Of a DNA stretch of 7,236 bases, positions 5,184 through 7,236 are shown piece after piece. Below the pieces are notes generated by a model. That model saw only the letters and a list, made by a program, of their open reading frames with translations, did not search any database and was not told the origin of the DNA. The position numbers and the translations under genes were made by a program. The stretch is from Rhodospirillales bacterium (GTDB lineage: Bacteria; Pseudomonadota; Alphaproteobacteria; Geminicoccales; Geminicoccaceae). The stretch is from positions 1 through 7,236 of the forward strand of contig SLRI01000129.1 of assembly GCA_007131045.1 (NCBI GenBank), in the 5' to 3' direction. Each line of letters begins with the position of its first letter. Within the stretch, counting starts at the first letter, position 1.

Positions 5184-5615
5184 ATGACGGCGTTACCCGA
5201 AAAGCAGGCTGGTCCGGGCCGTTCACGCGCCCAGGATATCGATCGGCACGTCGGTGCCCGGATGCGCGAGCGGCGTATCATGCTCGGCCTCACCCAGCAG
5301 CAGATGGCCGAGCTGATCGGCGTGACCTATCAGCAGGCGCACAAGTACGAGAAGGGCATCAACCGGATCGCGGCCGGCCGCCTCTACACGATCGCGCACG
5401 CGCTCGGCGTCGACGTCACCTTCTTCTTCGAAGGGATGGACGACAACAGGGATTTCAAGCCGACGCCGCAGCAGCGAATGCTGCTGGAGCTCGCCCGCAA
5501 CTTCATCTCGCTGCCAAGCCGCAAGCATCAAGAAGCGCTCTGCAGTCTCGCCCGGGCGTTGGCGAGCGCCAACGACGATCCGGAGGACCTGCCGCTGGTC
5601 CTGCCCAAGCTCTGA
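5184..5615 (+). CDS. XRE-family helix-turn-helix transcriptional regulator
   Basis: A 143-residue DNA-binding protein with a Cro/C1-type HTH at about 20-76: VGARMRERRIMLGLTQQQMAELIGVTYQQAHKYEKGINRIAAGRLYTIAHALGVDVTFFFEGM. The VTYQQAHKYEKGINRI stretch and the VTFFFEGM end are typical of a regulator family abundant in alphaproteobacteria, to which rhizobial PraR/PhrR-like proteins belong. The C-terminal half (about 85-130) is predicted helical, ends ALCSLARALASAN, and has no recognisable ligand domain. ATG 5184 is preferred because AAGGAAG (5168-5174) is well spaced. ATG 5151 would add 11 residues, but its ribosome site would fall in a stable hairpin (5121-5147). Targets are unknown; autoregulation through the upstream dyad at 5056-5087 is a possible inference. 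Confidence 0.92.
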   Translation: MTALPEKQAGPGRSRAQDIDRHVGARMRERRIMLGLTQQQMAELIGVTYQQAHKYEKGINRIAAGRLYTIAHALGVDVTFFFEGMDDNRDFKPTPQQRMLLELARNFISLPSRKHQEALCSLARALASANDDPEDLPLVLPKL

Positions 5616-5646
5616 CCGCCCGGCTCGGCGCGCCTCCGGTCAGTAG

Positions 5647-5682
5647 CCCTGCGGCCTGCAGCTACCCTGCGGTTTGCAGCAA
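5647..5682. repeat. Two tandem 18-bp repeats downstream of the XRE gene
   Basis: CCCTGCGGCCTGCAGCTA (5647-5664) is followed at once by CCCTGCGGTTTGCAGCAA (5665-5682). They agree at 15 of 18 positions. The block begins 31 bp after the XRE stop codon. Confidence 0.6.
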
Positions 5683-5687
5683 GCCCG

Positions 5688-5741
5688 CGGGCCGGTGCGT
5701 GCCGGCCCGGGCGCCGTGGCGGCGGGCCACGGCCGGTGGCC
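5688..5741. other. Cluster of GC-rich inverted repeats, possible XRE terminator region
   Basis: CGGGCCGG (5688-5695) pairs with CCGGCCCG (5702-5709). GCCGTGGC (5713-5720) pairs with GCCACGGC (5726-5733). GGCCAC (5725-5730) pairs with GTGGCC (5736-5741). The second and third pairings share bases and exclude each other. There is no U-tract, so a Rho-independent terminator is not demonstrated. Confidence 0.35.
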
Positions 5742-5985
5742 GCGCCATGGTCGTTCGAGCATCGGGCGAGCCCGACAGCCGATCGACCGCGACGACGACC
5801 TTGCCGCGTCGCCGTCGAGTGCCCATAGTTCGGCGACGTCGAGAGCGGCGGACCGATGCCGCGGGCGACGCTCGGGTCGTCGGTGGCACGGCCCGAGGGT
5901 TCGGCTGCCGCGTCGGCGCCGGTCGTTGGGCAAGGGCGCGCTCGCCCGATCGCCGGCACGAAATGGCCGGCGCCGCGGGCCTCTT

Positions 5986-6030
5986 GGTGGACGGGATGTC
6001 GGTCGACGGTATGTGGGTCGACGCTATGCT
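5986..6030. repeat. Three tandem 15-bp repeats upstream of the J-domain gene
   Basis: GGTGGACGGGATGTC, GGTCGACGGTATGTG and GGTCGACGCTATGCT follow head to tail, each neighbouring pair agreeing at 12 of 15 positions. One frame would read VDGM-SVDGM-WVDAM, but this frame has no supported gene. The block ends 30 bp before the J-domain start codon. Confidence 0.65.
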
Positions 6031-6060
6031 GGGGTTGCTGGTCGGGGCACGGCGAGACGG

Positions 6061-6666
6061 ATGGAAGCGGGACGCAAGACGCGAGTTGCATCGGACCCCG
6101 ATGCCGAGATCGGTTTGGGGGTGGCGCCTGCCGCCGACGAGCCCTGCTGTGCCTGGCCCGGCTGCGCGGCGAGCGGCCGCTATCGCGCACCGCAATCGCC
6201 GCGTGAGCTCAGGCGGTTCATCTGGTTCTGCCTCGAGCACATCCGCGAATACAACAAGGGGTGGAACTTCTTCGCCGGCATGAACGAGGACCAGATCGAG
6301 GCGCATCGCCGGGCCGACACGACCTGGCATCGTCCGAGCTGGCGCTTCGGTGCGGCCGGCATCGACGAGACCAGCCGTTTTCGCGACCCGTTCGGCTTCT
6401 TCGCGAGCGGCGAGGCCCGCCAGCGCTGCGACGACAGCGACCGTTCGGGCCGGTCGGCGTGCCAAGGGCTCGGCAAAGGCGGCCGCATGATGGCCGTGCT
6501 CGATCTCGAGGCAGGCTTCACCCTCGACGAGCTGAAGCGCCGCTACAAGACGCTGGTCAAGCGTCACCACCCCGACCTGCACGGCGGCGACCGCGCCGCC
6601 GAAGAGCGCCTCAAGCAGATCAACGAGGCCTACACCTACCTGGTCGGCAATCAACTCTACCGGTGA
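6061..6666 (+). CDS. J-domain (DnaJ-like) co-chaperone with N-terminal Cys/His region
   Basis: A 201-residue protein with a C-terminal J domain (about 143-196) containing HPD at 170-172, which in this family stimulates Hsp70/DnaK ATPase activity. Unlike canonical DnaJ, the J domain is at the C-terminus and there are no G/F-rich, zinc-finger or client-binding DnaJ domains. The N-terminal half has PCCAWPGC (28-35) and WFCLEHIREYNKGWNFFAGM (55-74), with Cys29/30, Cys35, Cys57 and His60 as a possible metal site. This architecture recurs in alphaproteobacteria, from memory often near bolA and cobS. ATG 6061 is the only sensible start before the conserved region, but its ribosome site is poor. The gene is separated from bolA here by the XRE gene. 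Client and partner are unknown. Confidence 0.88.
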   Translation: MEAGRKTRVASDPDAEIGLGVAPAADEPCCAWPGCAASGRYRAPQSPRELRRFIWFCLEHIREYNKGWNFFAGMNEDQIEAHRRADTTWHRPSWRFGAAGIDETSRFRDPFGFFASGEARQRCDDSDRSGRSACQGLGKGGRMMAVLDLEAGFTLDELKRRYKTLVKRHHPDLHGGDRAAEERLKQINEAYTYLVGNQLYR

Positions 6667-6957
6667 GAGCCTTCTCTGGTTGGAGTAGAGCTGCTCCGCA
6701 TCTTTCTCCCACCTGCCGCTCGGCTCGTTCCTGCCGGTCACTCGCTTCTCTTCGCGGTCGATGCCCATTCTGGTCGCCGGGAGGGCGCCGGATGATGGAG
6801 TCAGGAGAGCGAGGCGTCTCGAGCTGTTTGCGACCTTTTGGTTCGGCACCAAAGGAACAGGGTTCAGGGCGAGATCGCCTCGCCCATCGTCCCCGCTCGG
6901 GCCGAGCCGCTTCACCCTCTCGGGCGAACTGCTGCTAGTCGTTCAAAGCTCTCGATT
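6667..6957. other. 291-bp gap without a recognised gene
   Basis: I see no credible coding frame, tRNA or CRISPR repeat. It begins right after the J-domain stop and ends at the stop codon of an IS110-type transposase remnant, so its right part is probably the non-coding end of that element. Target-site duplications or element boundaries could not be placed. Confidence 0.4.
6682..6697 (+). terminator. Possible weak terminator of the J-domain gene
   Basis: GGAGTA-GAGC-TGCTCC gives a 6-bp stem including one U-G pair, 15 bp after the stop codon. It is followed by the pyrimidine-rich GCATCTTTCTCCC instead of a clean U-tract. Confidence 0.3.
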
Positions 6958-7236
6958 TCAGACCACGACCTCCTTGCCGAAGCGGAAATCGGTGGCGTCG
7001 ACCCACATCCGGTGGAGAATCACGGCGAGTTTTCTAGCGATCGCGATCTTCTGTCGAGCGACAACCACCCTGACCGGTAGCCACCGGCCGCGTTTCCGTC
7101 GAGGGGGCAAAGCTTGGGTGCTGGCCGCTGCGGGCCGGTTAGACAGGAACTCTGTCATCGACAACGGAGATCCGTCTTGCCGGGCAACCCCGTCAACGAC
7201 CAGCAAGTGGGCCTCTACATGCATGATCGCCAAACC
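6958..7236 (-). pseudogene. Degraded C-terminal part of an IS110-family transposase (continues past right edge)
   Basis: The last 30 or so residues, VARQKIAIARKLAVILHRMWVDATDFRFGKEVVV, match the typical C-terminal end of IS110-family (Transposase_20) recombinases, which use an RNA-guided DEDD/Ser mechanism to move circular insertion elements. The frame stays open to the window edge, so the internal ATG at 7222 is not a real start. Upstream of these residues the similarity breaks down: only VEAHLLVVDGVAR loosely recalls the usual YEAAxxLLTRxxR, and the roughly 30 residues in between do not fit the family. Together with a possible GDxxxR in another frame near 7230, this suggests frameshifts or small indels. 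It is therefore called a remnant. It is convergent with the J-domain gene. The rest of the element is not visible. Confidence 0.72.

Larger units (their letters stand above)
5616..6060. other. 445-bp apparently non-coding, GC-rich and palindrome-rich spacer
   Basis: No frame on either strand gives a recognisable protein; translations are low-complexity Arg/Pro/Gly/Ala, as expected from antisense or non-coding GC-rich DNA. The stretch holds an 18-bp tandem duplication, a cluster of GC-rich inverted repeats and a 15-bp triple repeat, listed separately. A degraded gene cannot be excluded. Confidence 0.5.

Noticed and set aside
4958..6283. Long plus-strand open frame crossing the XRE gene
   Set aside because: Out of frame with the clear XRE HTH and J-domain genes, low-complexity composition, and no family resemblance.
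6830..6880. tRNA-like GGTTC and GGGTTCAGG motifs
   Set aside because: No acceptor or anticodon arms can be drawn around them; no cloverleaf on either strand.
5528..6915. Minus-strand open frames over the XRE, spacer and J-domain region
   Set aside because: Antisense shadows of the J-domain gene and GC-rich spacer, with Arg/Pro-rich translations and no motif.

Overview
The window looks like a chromosomal segment of a GC-rich alphaproteobacterium, most likely Rhodospirillales-like. The evidence is a petA-petB cytochrome bc1 operon whose cytochrome b has its heme ligands at the Rhodobacter numbering (97/111/198/212), an alphaproteobacterial short-tailed HemF, an alphaproteobacterial BolA, an XRE regulator of the type common in this class, and a bolA-linked J-domain protein. 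The species cannot be named from the sequence.

Layout. (1) 1-1631, minus strand: the 5' part of a ubiquinol-cytochrome c reductase operon, petA (Rieske) then petB (cytochrome b), with petB running off the left edge. (2) 1632-1807: divergent control region with a sigma-70-like pet promoter, a RegA/PrrA-like dyad directly upstream of its -35, and a 10-bp inverted repeat between promoter and petA. (3) 1808-4309, plus strand: closely spaced trmL, hemF, ppa and a stand-alone two-CBS-domain gene, with gaps of 35, 38 and 74 bp. (4) 4366-4662, minus strand: bolA, convergent with the CBS gene. (5) 4663-5183: a 521-bp divergent intergenic region rich in repeats. It holds a palindrome over the bolA -10, three 16-bp tandem repeats, a long interrupted hairpin, a promoter and a leader with three consecutive hairpins. 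(6) 5184-5615: XRE-family regulator. (7) 5616-6060: apparently non-coding and palindrome-rich, with two small tandem-repeat blocks. (8) 6061-6666: J-domain protein. (9) 6667-6957: no gene seen. (10) 6958-7236, minus strand: degraded C-terminal end of an IS110-family transposase running off the right edge.

The genes form an aerobic-respiration and housekeeping cluster. The bc1 complex carries electrons from quinol to cytochrome c, and HemF supplies heme with O2 as oxidant. PPase drives biosynthesis, and BolA (usually a glutaredoxin partner) connects to Fe-S and iron status. The RegA/PrrA-like site would link bc1 expression to redox state.

No complete novel system (defence, CRISPR, biosynthetic cluster) is visible. 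The least explained part is the bolA/XRE intergenic region, especially the structured XRE leader. It is followed by the CBS protein placed next to PPase, and by the bolA-XRE-J-domain segment with its IS110 remnant on one side. All operator, hairpin and promoter calls were made by eye, and in DNA this GC-rich some inverted repeats are expected by chance.
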